Below, piece after piece: positions 8,603-17,583 of a stretch of 64,000 nucleotides of DNA; position 1 is the stretch's first letter; each line of letters opens with the position of its first letter. The DNA is from Streptomyces caelestis (GTDB lineage Bacteria; Actinomycetota; Actinomycetes; Streptomycetales; Streptomycetaceae): NCBI RefSeq assembly GCF_014205255.1, contig NZ_JACHNE010000001.1:1116001-1180000 (forward strand). The letters run 5' to 3'. The notes below the pieces were generated by a model. The model did not search any database. It saw only the letters and a list, made by a program, of their open reading frames with translations, and had not been told where the DNA came from. A program made the position numbers and the translations under genes.

Positions 8603-9087
8603 GTGACCAGCCCCGCCCCCGGATCCGCGCCGCGGAGGATCTTCCTCGACAAGCAGAGCCCCAAGGCCTTCCACGCCCTCCGGCAGACGTCCGAGGCGGT
8701 CCGTGCCGTGGCCGCGCGGGATTCGACCGCACGACCGTGGAGCTGATCAACCTCCGGGTGTCCCAGATCAACGGCTGCGCCTACTGCCTGGGCCTGCACA
8801 CCAAGGCGGCTCTGCGCGGGGGCGAGTCGGCACGGCGACTGGGAGTGCTGACGGCCTGGCGGGACACCGACATGTTCACCCACACGGAGCGCGCGGCGCT
8901 CGCACTGGCCGAGGCGACGATCGACCCGGCGAACGCCGAGGCGCAGGCGTCCGCCTACGAGGCCGCCCGGCAGGTTCTCACCGACGACCAGATCTCCGCC
9001 GCGACCTGGGTGGCGATCACCATCAACGCGTTCAACCAGGTCTCGATCATGAGCAGGCATCCGGTGCCGGCGCTACGCGAGGCGTAG
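8603..9087 (+). pseudogene. AhpD-like carboxymuconolactone decarboxylase, frameshifted
   Basis: The gene starts at GTG 8603 with aaggag upstream and reads MTSPAPGSAPRRIFLDKQSP, then AFHALRQTSEAVRAVAARDS, and would stop at 8748. The family core continues one frame over: AGFDRTTVELINLRVSQINGC, with the AhpD active site CAYC plus downstream His (CLGLHTKAAL), and runs to 9087. The break is at about 8715-8722 and fits one missing base. If it is real, the alkylhydroperoxidase-like protein is not made. If it is a sequencing error, the product is about 160 residues and complete. The divergent pirin and nearby MarR suggest a peroxide or quinone response unit. Confidence 0.75.
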
Positions 9088-9227
9088 GACAGAAAGGCCC
9101 ACGTACCCCACCGCCGCCGGTGAGCGGCCGGGCGGCGACGGCCGGTCGCCCGTGGCCCGCACTCGGTGGGCGCAGCACTCCCGGGCGGGCCACGCATCAC
9201 ACCACCCGCGCCGTGCGTCCCGCTCGG

Positions 9228-9695
9228 TCAGGACGCGCCCTCGTCCAGCTTGCTCACGACGCGTTCGGAGATGTCGGCCAGCACGCGCAGTTCCGCCGGC
9301 GTGACATGGTCGAGGAACAGTTCCCGTACCGCCTCGACATGGAGCGGGGCAGCGGCCTCGATCGCCGCGCGCCCCGCCTCCGTGATCACCACGAAGGCGC
9401 CGCGGCCGTCGTCGGGACAGTCCTCCCGCACCACCAGCCCACGGCCGGCCATCCGCGCGATGTGGTGGGACATCCTGCTCTTCTCCCACTCCAGCGCACG
9501 CGCCAGATCCTGATAGCGCTGCCGCCCCTCCGGTACGTCCGTCAGCTGGACCAGCACCGCGAAGTCGGCTGCCGACACCTTCGACTCCTTCTGCAGCAAC
9601 CGCGACAAACGGCCCCCGAGCTTCTCGTGCAGCCGGACGAAGCTCCGCCACGCGTGCTGTTCCTCCGGCGTCAGCCACCGCACCGTCTCTCCCAT
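9228..9695 (-). CDS. MarR family transcriptional regulator
   Basis: A 155-residue winged-helix regulator. The recognition region is YQDLARALEWEKSRMSHHIA (residues about 60-80) and the wing is GLVVREDCPDDGRGAFVVIT. Flanking helices form the dimer interface. MarR proteins usually repress a divergent or nearby gene until a phenolic compound or oxidant is bound. The TAGTTG-N6-CAACTA palindrome 1.2 kb away is the best visible target. The start is the first ATG, with a moderate upstream purine stretch. Confidence 0.9.
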   Translation of the reverse strand: MGETVRWLTPEEQHAWRSFVRLHEKLGGRLSRLLQKESKVSAADFAVLVQLTDVPEGRQRYQDLARALEWEKSRMSHHIARMAGRGLVVREDCPDDGRGAFVVITEAGRAAIEAAAPLHVEAVRELFLDHVTPAELRVLADISERVVSKLDEGAS

Positions 9696-9782
9696 GGAGA
9701 AAGTGTAAGCATGGTTGACAGGTCATCGAAGTGACCCGCTGGCGGGCGTGGCCAGCCACCTCTGACAAGCAGGGGTGCCGGG

Positions 9783-10922
9783 TCAGCCGATGCGGTCGGT
9801 CCAGCCGACCTTGAGGTAGGTCGTGCGGATGAGCGGGGTGGCGCCGAGTTCGCTGGTCTGCTCCAGTACGCGGCTGGTTTCGGGGTCGATGAAGTAGTAG
9901 GGGCCGTGCACGTAGGTGAGGGAAGCGGCGGCGTGCTCCGCCCCCAGTTTCTCCTTGGGAATCTCCACCTTGCGGGGGAGGTTGATCACCGTGCCCGGAC
10001 GGCCCTGGCTGTCCTTGACGTTCTGGGTCATGGTCACGCCCGGGGTGTCCGCGACGATCTGGAACAGCGCGGAGCGCAGCCGGGGACTCGCGGGGGACTC
10101 CGCGAGCAGCGACATGATCTCGCCGAACCGCTGTGCGGCGTCCTTGGAGAAGTGGGCCTTCAGCGCTGCCGGGTCGGTGGGCAGCCGGTCGAATTCGGTC
10201 CAGGACAGCCGTCGCTCGCCCACGGGCCAGTCGGCTGTGTTGTGGCCCGACACGGTCACCTTGCCGCTGGGGTGCCGAATCCAGGTGGTGCCCGACCGGT
10301 CACTGTAGACGGTCACCGTGGCCGTGGCCCGGCCGTCCTTCGCCCAGTAGTGGGACATCCAGTACTTGCCCTGGGGCGCCGGGGCCTCTGTCGAGACCTC
10401 CGCCATCTCGTTCAGGAACCGGGTGGCCGCCGAGGCCGTGGACGCGGGCTTGCCTCCCACGTCCAGCACCGGATACGCGACCGCGCCCGCGGCGAGCACC
10501 GCCACCGCCGCGCCCGCGACCAGCAACCGCCGACGGCGCGGGCCGCGGCTTCGCCGGTTCCTGGTCCCCGACTGTTTCTCCCCGTCCGGCCCGTGCGCTG
10601 CGCCGCCGATGACCCGTGGCGTCCGCGGAGGGGCCGGGTACGCCGTCGGACCGTCCGGTCGCGCCACGGCGGGCGGCAGCACGGCGTCATGCGCCAGGGC
10701 GGCGCGCGTGCTCGTGGTCTCGCGCTCCGCGAGGCGCGCCATCAGGTCGCGTACGGCGGTGATTCGTTCCGCCGGGGGCGGAGCCACGGCTCCGGCCGCT
10801 GTCAGTTCGTCGGCGCCGGGGAAGTCGAGAATGTCATCGCGTTCGTTCATGCTGCCCGTCCCGTCCATCCGGTGATGTCCGTTCTTGCTGTTCATGCCGT
10901 TCACTCCTTCTGTGTCCGTCAC
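9783..10922 (-). CDS. CU044_5270-family membrane-anchored protein, sigma factor partner
   Basis: A protein of about 370-379 residues. It has a long cytoplasmic N-terminal part, a basic cluster (RNRRSRGPRRRR), one membrane helix near residue 130 (LLVAGAAVAVLAAGAVAYPV) and a large external domain. The external part (YWMSHYWAKDGRATATVTVY, TTWIRHPSGKV, YFIDPETSRVLEQTSE) matches the CU044_5270 family common in actinomycetes behind ECF sigma genes. It may act as an anti-sigma or signal sensor; this is inferred from architecture and position. The GTG at 10922 overlaps the sigma stop (GTGA). ATG 10895 with gaaggag upstream is equally likely. Confidence 0.8.
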   Translation of the reverse strand: MTDTEGVNGMNSKNGHHRMDGTGSMNERDDILDFPGADELTAAGAVAPPPAERITAVRDLMARLAERETTSTRAALAHDAVLPPAVARPDGPTAYPAPPRTPRVIGGAAHGPDGEKQSGTRNRRSRGPRRRRLLVAGAAVAVLAAGAVAYPVLDVGGKPASTASAATRFLNEMAEVSTEAPAPQGKYWMSHYWAKDGRATATVTVYSDRSGTTWIRHPSGKVTVSGHNTADWPVGERRLSWTEFDRLPTDPAALKAHFSKDAAQRFGEIMSLLAESPASPRLRSALFQIVADTPGVTMTQNVKDSQGRPGTVINLPRKVEIPKEKLGAEHAAASLTYVHGPYYFIDPETSRVLEQTSELGATPLIRTTYLKVGWTDRIG

Positions 10923-11476
10923 GTGGGGCCACCTGTTAGATCGAAGGAGGCGCCGGAGCGCATGCGGTTGCGGGCGCGGTGCAGTCGAGTCCGAGCCGTC
11001 GCGGCGGGTATACCGACCACGGCCGCCGCCTCGCTCGGCGTCAGCTGCTCCCAGGCGACCAGGAGCAGCAACTCACGTTCGTCTGAAGGTAGTTCGGCGA
11101 TGATCGCGCGCAGTCGCGGGGCCATCGCGGCGGCGACGAGCCGGTCGTCGACCGCCTCCCACGGATCGTCCGCGCCGCTCGATCCCGCCGAGCCCGGCGG
11201 CCGGGGTTCCGCGAGCCGCCGCCAGTGCGCGGACAGGACGTTTCTGGCCACGCCGAACAGCCAGGCCCGTACGGACCCCCGGGCGGGATCGAAACCGTGG
11301 CGCGTCGCGTACGCCTGGAGCCACAGCTCGGCGAGCAGATCGTCGGCGGCTGACGGCGCGCGGCGGGCGAAGTAGCCGTGCAGGCCCACCGAATGGTGCT
11401 CGACCAGCGGCTCGAAGGCTGCCGGGTCCAGCACCGCAGGCGTCGGCACATGTTTGTCGTTCAGGTCCTTGGTCAC
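10919..11476 (-). CDS. ECF-type RNA polymerase sigma factor
   Basis: A 185-residue sigma-70 family factor with only the two ECF domains. Region 2 is seen in DDLLAELWLQAYATRHGFDP and SVRAWLFGVARNVLSAHWRR. Region 4 is LPSDERELLLLVAWEQLTPS followed by EAAAVVGIPAATARTRLHRA. It directs polymerase to a small regulon, likely including its own operon. The next gene is a membrane protein whose start overlaps the sigma stop, the usual sigma/anti-sigma arrangement. Start GTG 11476. Confidence 0.92.
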   Translation of the reverse strand: MTKDLNDKHVPTPAVLDPAAFEPLVEHHSVGLHGYFARRAPSAADDLLAELWLQAYATRHGFDPARGSVRAWLFGVARNVLSAHWRRLAEPRPPGSAGSSGADDPWEAVDDRLVAAAMAPRLRAIIAELPSDERELLLLVAWEQLTPSEAAAVVGIPAATARTRLHRARNRMRSGASFDLTGGPT

Positions 11477-11628
11477 CGGACCTCCGTCTCAGGACCTCTG
11501 TCGGCCGACCGCCGGTCGGCGGTCTCACCCTCTACTTGTCGGAAACCGGCTCAAGCGTTCGCGGGCCCGGTGGTGCCGTTGCCGTCGACGACGAGGAGGG
11601 CGGGTCAGGTCGCGGGGTTCATGGTGCG

Positions 11629-13518
11629 TCACCGGTCCTGGGACAGGGAGACGAGTTCCGCGAAGAGTCCCCCGGCGTTCGCCAGGTCGTCGTACGTGCC
11701 CTGTTCGATGACGTGGCCCTGGTCCATGACGAGGATGCGGTCGGCGAGCTTCGTGTTCTCGAGTTGATGGGTGACGACGATCGTCATGCGCTCGGCGGCG
11801 ATCCGCTTGATCTCCAGGAAGATGGCGTGCTCGCCACGGGCATCCATCTGCGAGGTCGGTTCGTCCAGGATCAGGAGCGGGGTCTGCCGGTACAGCGCGC
11901 GGCCGCACGCGAGGCGTTGCCACTGCCCGCCCGACAGCTCGGCGCCGCCCCAGAGTTCTTTGGCGAGGAGGGTGTCGAGCTGCCGGGGCAGTTTCTCGAT
12001 CGCCTCGCGCATGCCGACGGCGTCGACGACGTCCCACACCGGCCCGTCGTCGATCGTCCGTGGCTGGCCGAGGGTGATGTTCTCGCGGGCGCGCAGGGGC
12101 CAAGCGGCGAAGTTCTGCGGGACGAGCGCGGTGCGTTTCCACACGGCGTCGGGGTCGGCCTGGGCGAGGTCGGTGTCGTCCCACAGGACGCGGCCCTTGT
12201 CGGCGAGCAGGATGCCGGTGATGAGTTTGGTCAGGGTCGACTTGCCCGAGCCGTTCTCGCCGACGACGGCCAGGATCTCGCCGCGCCGCAGTGTGAGCGA
12301 TACGCCCGCGACGGCGGGTTCCTCCTTGCCCGGGTACTGGTAGACGACCTCGTCGAGGCGAATCTGGTCCACTCGTTCGGGGAGGGCCAGGTCCCCGCGC
12401 CTGGGGGCGCGTTCACTCGCCATGTCGAGGAAGGACCGCATGTCGGCGAGGTAGAGCGAGGTGTGGAACATCGCGGCGCCGTGGATGACGAACTGGGAGA
12501 GCGCGGCCAGTGTGGTTTGGACGGCGACCACGGCGGTGGCCGCGACGGGCAGGGCGATGCGGCCGGTGGCGGCCAGCCAGGCCAGCGTGGCCCAGGTGCA
12601 CAGCAGAAAGATCCCGCCCAGGGCGCTGGTGCAGAGCGTGATGCGCAGCATGCGCGGGGCAGCGGTCAGGGTTCGCTGGTCGATCCGGTTGGACAGGGCG
12701 CGGTACCAATATGTGAGGTAGCCGGTCATGCCGTTGGCGCGGACCTCGTCGCCGAAGCGGGAGTAGGTGGCCCACCAGCGCATCATGGAGCGCACGTTGC
12801 GGTCGCCGAGGTTGAGGTAGTGGGTCTCGTAGTCGACGCGTGCCGACAGGACGGCTCCGGCGCCAGCGGGGAGAACAGCCAGCAGGAGCAGGGGCAGCAG
12901 CAGCGGGTGCAGCGTCGTGACGACACCGCTCGCGGCAATCATGCGGATGAGGGCCGACATGAACCGCTGGGCGTCCTGCACCATCAGCCGGGTCCGGGTG
13001 ACGCCGATTTCGGCGGCCTCCTGCCGGTCGGCGAATCCGTCCTCGCCGTAGGCGCACGACTCCACGCGGCACACGGCGGTCACGAGCGCGATGTCCGCTC
13101 GGGTCGTCAGCAGCGGGGTGATCCGTCCGTCGGCGTACGAGGACAGGGCGCCGCTGATCCGGCCGACGGCCGCGGCCGTCGTCACGACGATCAGGGCGGG
13201 CAGCGCGGCGTGCAGGCGTTCGGACACGCTGCCGGTGCCGAGGATGTGGGTCATCGCCTGTGCGGTGAACGCGAGGACGACGGCGGCTGCGCCGCCGGTC
13301 AGCAACTGGCAGGCGAGGAGCAGCACCACGCCGGTCCTGTCGACGGCCCACGCCATCCGGGCCGTATGCCCGAGCACCGAGGGCAGACGCCGGCACATCG
13401 CCGTGAAGCCGGCGTCTGCCAGCGGGTTCTTGCCGAACTTGCCCTCGAAGGTGATGGTGGCCGGGGGTGGAGGGGGCGGTGTCTGCGCGTTGTCGGTCGA
13501 GGCATCGGTGTCCGTCAC
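11629..13518 (-). CDS. ABC exporter, fused permease and ATPase
   Basis: A 629-residue half-transporter of exporter type, expected to dimerise. The N-terminal membrane domain (about residues 50-340) has around six helices. The ATPase domain shows Walker A GENGSGKST, signature LSGGQWQRLACGRAL, Walker B LLILDEPTS and the switch His in IVVTHQLENT. Similar proteins export peptides (including lanthipeptide-type products), but no precursor or modification gene is adjacent, so the substrate is unknown. Start GTG 13518 is preferred because gaggag lies 8 bases upstream; ATG 13524 is too close to it. The frame extends to 13635 without coding character. Confidence 0.88.
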   Translation of the reverse strand: MTDTDASTDNAQTPPPPPPATITFEGKFGKNPLADAGFTAMCRRLPSVLGHTARMAWAVDRTGVVLLLACQLLTGGAAAVVLAFTAQAMTHILGTGSVSERLHAALPALIVVTTAAAVGRISGALSSYADGRITPLLTTRADIALVTAVCRVESCAYGEDGFADRQEAAEIGVTRTRLMVQDAQRFMSALIRMIAASGVVTTLHPLLLPLLLLAVLPAGAGAVLSARVDYETHYLNLGDRNVRSMMRWWATYSRFGDEVRANGMTGYLTYWYRALSNRIDQRTLTAAPRMLRITLCTSALGGIFLLCTWATLAWLAATGRIALPVAATAVVAVQTTLAALSQFVIHGAAMFHTSLYLADMRSFLDMASERAPRRGDLALPERVDQIRLDEVVYQYPGKEEPAVAGVSLTLRRGEILAVVGENGSGKSTLTKLITGILLADKGRVLWDDTDLAQADPDAVWKRTALVPQNFAAWPLRARENITLGQPRTIDDGPVWDVVDAVGMREAIEKLPRQLDTLLAKELWGGAELSGGQWQRLACGRALYRQTPLLILDEPTSQMDARGEHAIFLEIKRIAAERMTIVVTHQLENTKLADRILVMDQGHVIEQGTYDDLANAGGLFAELVSLSQDR

Positions 13519-13795
13519 CTGCATCGCTCCTCGGGTCGTGCCGCACCTGGATGGCTCGGCGGTGCACGGCCTAACGACGCAGCACGGGAATCGAACGCGA
13601 TCGATTCCGGACGCGTGCGCCCCCAGACGCAGCAAGGGCTCGAACGGGTGGACGCGGTACTGAGGCCGCCCTCGGGCGGCTTGAGTTGGCCGAAACGCCG
13701 GTGCCTGAAACCCGAGTGACGGATGAGGTTCGCGGACTCTGAGCGGGGATCGCGCCGCGGCGCGGTCAGGGCTCGGCGAGAGAGCCGGTGTGGGG

Positions 13796-14440
13796 TCAGA
13801 GCTTGAAGACGAGCTCGGCCTGGTCGCGCCTGGTCGTGTGCAGTTCCCAGTAGAGAGGGGAGATCCGCTCGGGCTTGGCCGCCTCCACGCCGGGGATGAC
13901 GGAGACGCCGATCGACGCGTCGATGCCGACGTGCGCGGCCTGGATGCCGGTGCCGGCCTCGGCCAGCTCCTTGTGCAGGTTCATCGCCCAGTTGCGCAGG
14001 GCCGCGGCGGCGGCGTTGACGTTGGCGACCCTCGGGTCGGGCCAGATGGATCCGGCGCCGGTGGTGTAGAGCAGGGTGCCTGAGCCGGCCTCCCGCATGG
14101 CGGGCAGCACCGCCTGTGTGGCGGCGATGGCGCCGTACAGCTGGAAGTTCATCTCGTACTCCACATGAGACGGCTCGGTACCGGCCGGAGCGGTCAGCGG
14201 GGTGATGCCGAACGTACCCACCGGGGAGTACTCCAGTACGTCGATTCCACCGAACCGCATGGCGGCGTCCTTGAGCGCCTGGGTGAGTGCGTCGCGGTCG
14301 AGGACGTCCGCAGGGAACGCGGCGGCGGTGACGCCCTCGGCGGTCAGCGTGCCGACGAGATCGTCGAGCTTGGCGCGGTTGCGGGAGATCAGGGCGACGT
14401 GGCCCCGGGAACCGAAGGTGCGGGCGATGGCCAGGCCCAA
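13796..14440 (-). CDS. SDR family oxidoreductase, apparently lacking its first strand
   Basis: A 214-residue short-chain dehydrogenase-like protein. It has part of the Rossmann glycine motif (GLGLAIARTFG) and the usual next strand VALISRNRAKLDDLV. The normal N-terminal strand with its ATG is missing. Upstream in frame lies GAEGVIGLG with no start codon back to the XRE gene; the only usable start is TTG 14440 inside the glycine motif. The catalytic Y-x-x-x-K is not visible: the region reads TGAGSIWPDPRVANVNAAAA, so activity is doubtful. It sits 46 bases downstream of an XRE regulator. It is either a recently truncated gene or an annotation start problem. Confidence 0.65.
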   Translation of the reverse strand: MGLAIARTFGSRGHVALISRNRAKLDDLVGTLTAEGVTAAAFPADVLDRDALTQALKDAAMRFGGIDVLEYSPVGTFGITPLTAPAGTEPSHVEYEMNFQLYGAIAATQAVLPAMREAGSGTLLYTTGAGSIWPDPRVANVNAAAAALRNWAMNLHKELAEAGTGIQAAHVGIDASIGVSVIPGVEAAKPERISPLYWELHTTRRDQAELVFKL

Positions 14441-14486
14441 CCCGATTACCCCCTCAGCCCCGAGATCAGCAGGCCGCTCCTGCGGG

Positions 14487-15071
14487 TCAGCTCGCCGGGG
14501 CGGGGCCGGGTGGCAGCTGGACCGTCATGATCAGGTGGCAGGTTTCGGTACCCGAGCCGCGATAGGTGTGCGGGGTGTCGCCGTCGAACGTGGCGGTCTG
14601 GCCCGCCTCGACGGCGTGCTCGGCGCCGTCGACGACCAGGGTCATCCGGCCGGAGGTGACGCTGACGGTTTCCACGACTCCGCCCTGGTGGGGATGGCTG
14701 GGGTACTCCTCGTCCGGTTCCAGCCGCCAGCGCCAGACCTCGACCGGCGCCGGCCCTGACGTCGTCAGCATCAGCCGGGCCTCGCTACCCCGCTCTCCGG
14801 TCCACAGGGGGGCCACGGCGTCGGCGGACACGACGCGGACACGGCCTGCGGGCGACCCCTGCATCAGGGCGGACACCGAGATGCCGAGGGTGTCGGCCAG
14901 TCGGACCAGGGTGGCCAGGTTGGGGTTGCCCTGGGCTTTCTCCAGTCCCACCAGGGCACCCTTGCTGACCTGGGCGCGCCGGCTGAGTTCCTCCAGCGTG
15001 AGGCCCGCGCGGATGCGGGCCGCCCGGACGTTGTGCGCGACCGTCCGCAGGGCTGCGGCCGTCTCGGTCAC
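14487..15071 (-). CDS. XRE-family regulator with C-terminal cupin
   Basis: A 194-residue regulator. The N-terminal helix-turn-helix spans ARIRAGLTLEELSRRAQVSK and GALVGLEKAQGNPNLATLVR. The C-terminal cupin (about residues 100-185) has the ligand-like motif YPSHPHQGGVVETV and GDTPHTYRG. HTH-cupin proteins usually sense a small metabolite and control a linked transporter or enzyme. It is divergent from an EamA exporter over a gap that holds three evenly spaced GGTCGTT repeats. GTG 15071 is favoured as the start; an upstream extension to 15131 lacks a ribosome site and would cover the operator region. Confidence 0.85.
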   Translation of the reverse strand: MTETAAALRTVAHNVRAARIRAGLTLEELSRRAQVSKGALVGLEKAQGNPNLATLVRLADTLGISVSALMQGSPAGRVRVVSADAVAPLWTGERGSEARLMLTTSGPAPVEVWRWRLEPDEEYPSHPHQGGVVETVSVTSGRMTLVVDGAEHAVEAGQTATFDGDTPHTYRGSGTETCHLIMTVQLPPGPAPAS

Positions 15072-15114
15072 CTGATCACCATCCTTGCAGCTGGAACATT
15101 CGACTGTACCGCCC

Positions 15115-15164
15115 GGTCGTTTGGTTGACATCGGCCGGTCGTTCTGTTGTACGGTCTGGTCGTT
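15115..15164. promoter_or_regulatory. Promoter with three direct GGTCGTT repeats
   Basis: GGTCGTT occurs at 15115, 15137 and 15158, spaced 22 and 21 bases, that is two helical turns each. A good -35 box TTGACA lies at 15125-15130. Seventeen bases further is TGTACG, a poor but possible -10 for the EamA gene. The repeats lie on one face of the helix across the promoter, which suits cooperative binding by the divergent XRE-cupin regulator (inferred). Confidence 0.6.
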
Positions 15165-15189
15165 CCACTGAATGGTAAGGGATGTTCCT

Positions 15190-16026
15190 GTGATCGCTCT
15201 GCTGCTTGCCCTGGGCAGCTCGCTCGCCTACGGATGCGCCGATTTCCTCGGCGGCCTCGGCGCCCGTAAGGCTCATGTGCTGCGCACGGTGATGATCGCG
15301 GCCCCGGCGAGCCTCGCGGTCGAGCTGTTGCTGTGGCCGGTGCTCGGCGCCTCGTTCAGCGCCGGCGCCCTTGGCTGGGGTGTCGCGTCCGGGGTCGCCT
15401 CCGCCGCCGCGTTCGCCCTGCTCTACCGCACGCTGGCGATCGGTCCGATGAACGTGCTGTCGCCCGTCACCGCCCTGGTCTCCGCCGTACTGCCCGTCGG
15501 TGTCGGCCTGGTGCAGGGCGAGCACCTGGCCGCCGCGGGAGTGGTGGGACTGCCGCTCGCGCTGGTGGCGGTCGTGCTGGTCAGCGCCGGCCACGGCGCG
15601 GGCTCGGCGCGCCCCTCCCGCACGGCGCTGCTGCTGGCGTTCGGCGCCGGCGCCGCCATCGCCCTTCAGCTGGTCTGTCTTCACCAGGCGCCGTCCGACA
15701 GCGGGGTCGCCCCGCTGATCGTCGGCCGGACGGTCGCCTCGGCCGTCACCCTGGCCGCGGCGGGGCTGATGCACCGCAGGCTGGGCACCGAGCGGCCCGC
15801 GTACGCCATGTCGGCAGCCGCGGGTGCGCTGGACTCCGTGGCGAACCTGCTCTTCCTGCTGGCCGCCCGCAGCGGGGACCTCGCCGTCGTCGCCGTGATC
15901 ACCGCCCTCTACCCGGCCGGTACGGTCCTGCTCGCCCGCGGCGTGCTCGCCGAACGGATCCACCGCGGCCAGCTCGTCGGCCTGGGCGCCGCCGCCGTCG
16001 CGGTCAGCCTCCTCGCCCTGACCTGA
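15190..16026 (+). CDS. EamA/DMT family exporter
   Basis: A ten-helix inner-membrane transporter of the drug/metabolite family, about 278 residues, made of two EamA repeats. The first is LLLALGSSLAYGCADFLGGL..., with LLYRTLAIGPMNVLSPVTAL near its end. The second ends RSGDLAVVAVITALYPAGTV. Such proteins export amino acids or related metabolites. GTG 15190 has aaggga upstream and starts directly with the first helix; an ATG at 15172 is the alternative. It probably shares an mRNA with the B3/B4-domain gene 63 bases downstream. Confidence 0.88.
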   Translation: MIALLLALGSSLAYGCADFLGGLGARKAHVLRTVMIAAPASLAVELLLWPVLGASFSAGALGWGVASGVASAAAFALLYRTLAIGPMNVLSPVTALVSAVLPVGVGLVQGEHLAAAGVVGLPLALVAVVLVSAGHGAGSARPSRTALLLAFGAGAAIALQLVCLHQAPSDSGVAPLIVGRTVASAVTLAAAGLMHRRLGTERPAYAMSAAAGALDSVANLLFLLAARSGDLAVVAVITALYPAGTVLLARGVLAERIHRGQLVGLGAAAVAVSLLALT

Positions 16027-16089
16027 GCAGCCCCACCCTGTCCACGACCGAACCAAGGCCCGCCCCGACGCGAGAAACGGAAACCCGCC

Positions 16090-16797
16090 GTGCCCACCTT
16101 CCACCTCACCCCCGCCGTCGCGGAGGCCTTCCCCGACAGCCTCATCGCCCTGGTCACCGCCACCGGCCTGCGCGGCCGCGAACCCTGGCCGCACACCACC
16201 ACCGCCGTGGAGGAAATGGAGCAGCAGCTCTCCGACGGCACCTGGCATCCCGCCGACGAGACCGATCCGCGCATCGAGGCCTGGCACACCGCCTACCGCT
16301 CCTTCGGCACCAACCCCCGCCGCATCCGCCCCAGCGTCGACGCGCTCGGCCGCCGCCTCGCCAAGAAGGGAACACTGCCGCGCATCAACCCGGCCGTCGA
16401 CTCCTACAACGCCGTCTCCGCCCGCCACGGCCTGCCCGCCGGCGCCTTCGACCTGTCCCGGGTGGCCGGGGACGTCGCCATCCGTTACGCGGACGGCACC
16501 GAGTCCTTCACCCCGCTCGGCGAACCCGGCACCGTCGAGCACCCCAAGCCCGGCGAGATCATCTACGCGGACGCCACCGGCGTCCTGACCCGCCACTGGA
16601 ACCACCGCGACGCCCACCGCACCCGCGTCACCGAGGACTCCGCCCACGTCGCCTTCGTCCTCGAAACCCTCCACGCCACCCGCGACGGCGCCCTCCTCAA
16701 GGTCGCGGCGGAGGAGTTGCAGGGCCTGCTCGCCCCGCATGCCGCACAGACCGCCGTGTACTACCTCAGCCCGGCCGGCCCCCGGGCCACCGCCTGA
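16090..16797 (+). CDS. B3/B4 domain protein (PheRS-beta-like editing fold)
   Basis: A 235-residue protein consisting of the B3/B4 domain otherwise found in the beta chain of phenylalanyl-tRNA synthetase, where it edits mischarged tRNA. Typical stretches are WHTAYRSFGTNPRRIRPSVD near residue 70 and LPRINPAVDSYNAVSARHGL near 100. Others are AGAFDLSRVAGDVAIRYADG and PGEIIYADATGVLTRHWNHR. Free-standing copies next to transporters and XRE-cupin regulators are common in actinomycetes. A role in clearing misacylated tRNA or binding an amino-acid-like compound is plausible but not shown. Confidence 0.85.
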   Translation: MPTFHLTPAVAEAFPDSLIALVTATGLRGREPWPHTTTAVEEMEQQLSDGTWHPADETDPRIEAWHTAYRSFGTNPRRIRPSVDALGRRLAKKGTLPRINPAVDSYNAVSARHGLPAGAFDLSRVAGDVAIRYADGTESFTPLGEPGTVEHPKPGEIIYADATGVLTRHWNHRDAHRTRVTEDSAHVAFVLETLHATRDGALLKVAAEELQGLLAPHAAQTAVYYLSPAGPRATA

Positions 16798-16821
16798 GTC
16801 TCCTGGTGAGGAGGCCGAGTG

Positions 16822-17568
16822 ATGTCCTCGCCGGAAAATCGATCGCTTCGGATGATCCAGAGGGCTCAGAATGGCGCGATGGATCATCACTTCGTGGGCA
16901 TCCCGGAGTTGACCGGCGTTCCCCGTGTCGCAGTCGTCATCGACGTCATGCGCGCCTTCACCGTGGCCGCCTGGGCCTTCTCGCGTGGCGTCGAGAAGAT
17001 CGTCCTGGCCTCGACGGAGAGTGAGGCACTTGCCCTGAAGGAGAGCCGCCCGGGTTGGCTGGCCCTGAAGGACGGAGCTCCGGCACCGGGTTTCGACGCG
17101 GTGAACTCACCCGGCTTGCTCAGGTCACGCGATTTCGCTGGTCGCACGCTGGTGCAGAAGACGACGGCGGGAACCGTGGGCGCGCTGGCCGTCGCGGACA
17201 CGCCGCTGGTCTTGTGCGCGAGCTTCGTGGTGGCCGGCCCGACCGCGCGGTTCCTGCAGACGAGGGATTGCGGTCCGGTGACGTTCGTCGTCACCGGCGA
17301 GGGAGGCCAGGCCGACGAGGATCTGGCCTGCGCCCAATACATTGGCCGATGCATGGCCGGAGACGATGTCGAGGCGGCCCCGTATCTCCACCGCGCGAGG
17401 ACTTCTCGTGCCGCGGCAGAACTCGCCGGCGGGCTGCGCAGCGGATTCCACCCGGACGACGTCGATCTCTGCCTGGAGATCGACCGGTTCTCCTTTGCGA
17501 TGAAGGCTTGCCGGGAAGAGTCCCTGACGGTGCTCCGTCCCGTTGCGGTGCCTGCCATCGAACCCTGA
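16822..17568 (+). CDS. ComB-like 2-phosphosulfolactate phosphatase family protein
   Basis: A 248-residue protein of the ComB family, named for the phosphatase of archaeal coenzyme M synthesis. Family marks are [20 protein letters not shown] near residue 30, the NSPG box, [13 protein letters not shown] and the [18 protein letters not shown] acidic motif. Streptomyces does not make coenzyme M by that route as far as is known, so the true substrate is probably another phospho-ester. ATG 16822 is used because gaggagg is 7 bases upstream; ATG 16879 (MDHHFVG) is where family similarity begins. Confidence 0.8.
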   Translation: MSSPENRSLRMIQRAQNGAMDHHFVGIPELTGVPRVAVVIDVMRAFTVAAWAFSRGVEKIVLASTESEALALKESRPGWLALKDGAPAPGFDAVNSPGLLRSRDFAGRTLVQKTTAGTVGALAVADTPLVLCASFVVAGPTARFLQTRDCGPVTFVVTGEGGQADEDLACAQYIGRCMAGDDVEAAPYLHRARTSRAAAELAGGLRSGFHPDDVDLCLEIDRFSFAMKACREESLTVLRPVAVPAIEP

Positions 17569-17583
17569 GGATCCGCCGTCGGG

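Noticed and set aside
13560..13640. Possible tRNA 3' end (gcagcacgggaatcgaacgc-like string)
   Set aside because: No cloverleaf could be built around it; the resemblance is limited to the T-loop-like string.
11536..13719. Long open frame (about 727 codons) on the plus strand opposite the ABC exporter
   Set aside because: Its translation is low-complexity Gly/Val/Gln-rich and mirrors the codon bias of the real gene; the minus strand carries all ABC motifs.
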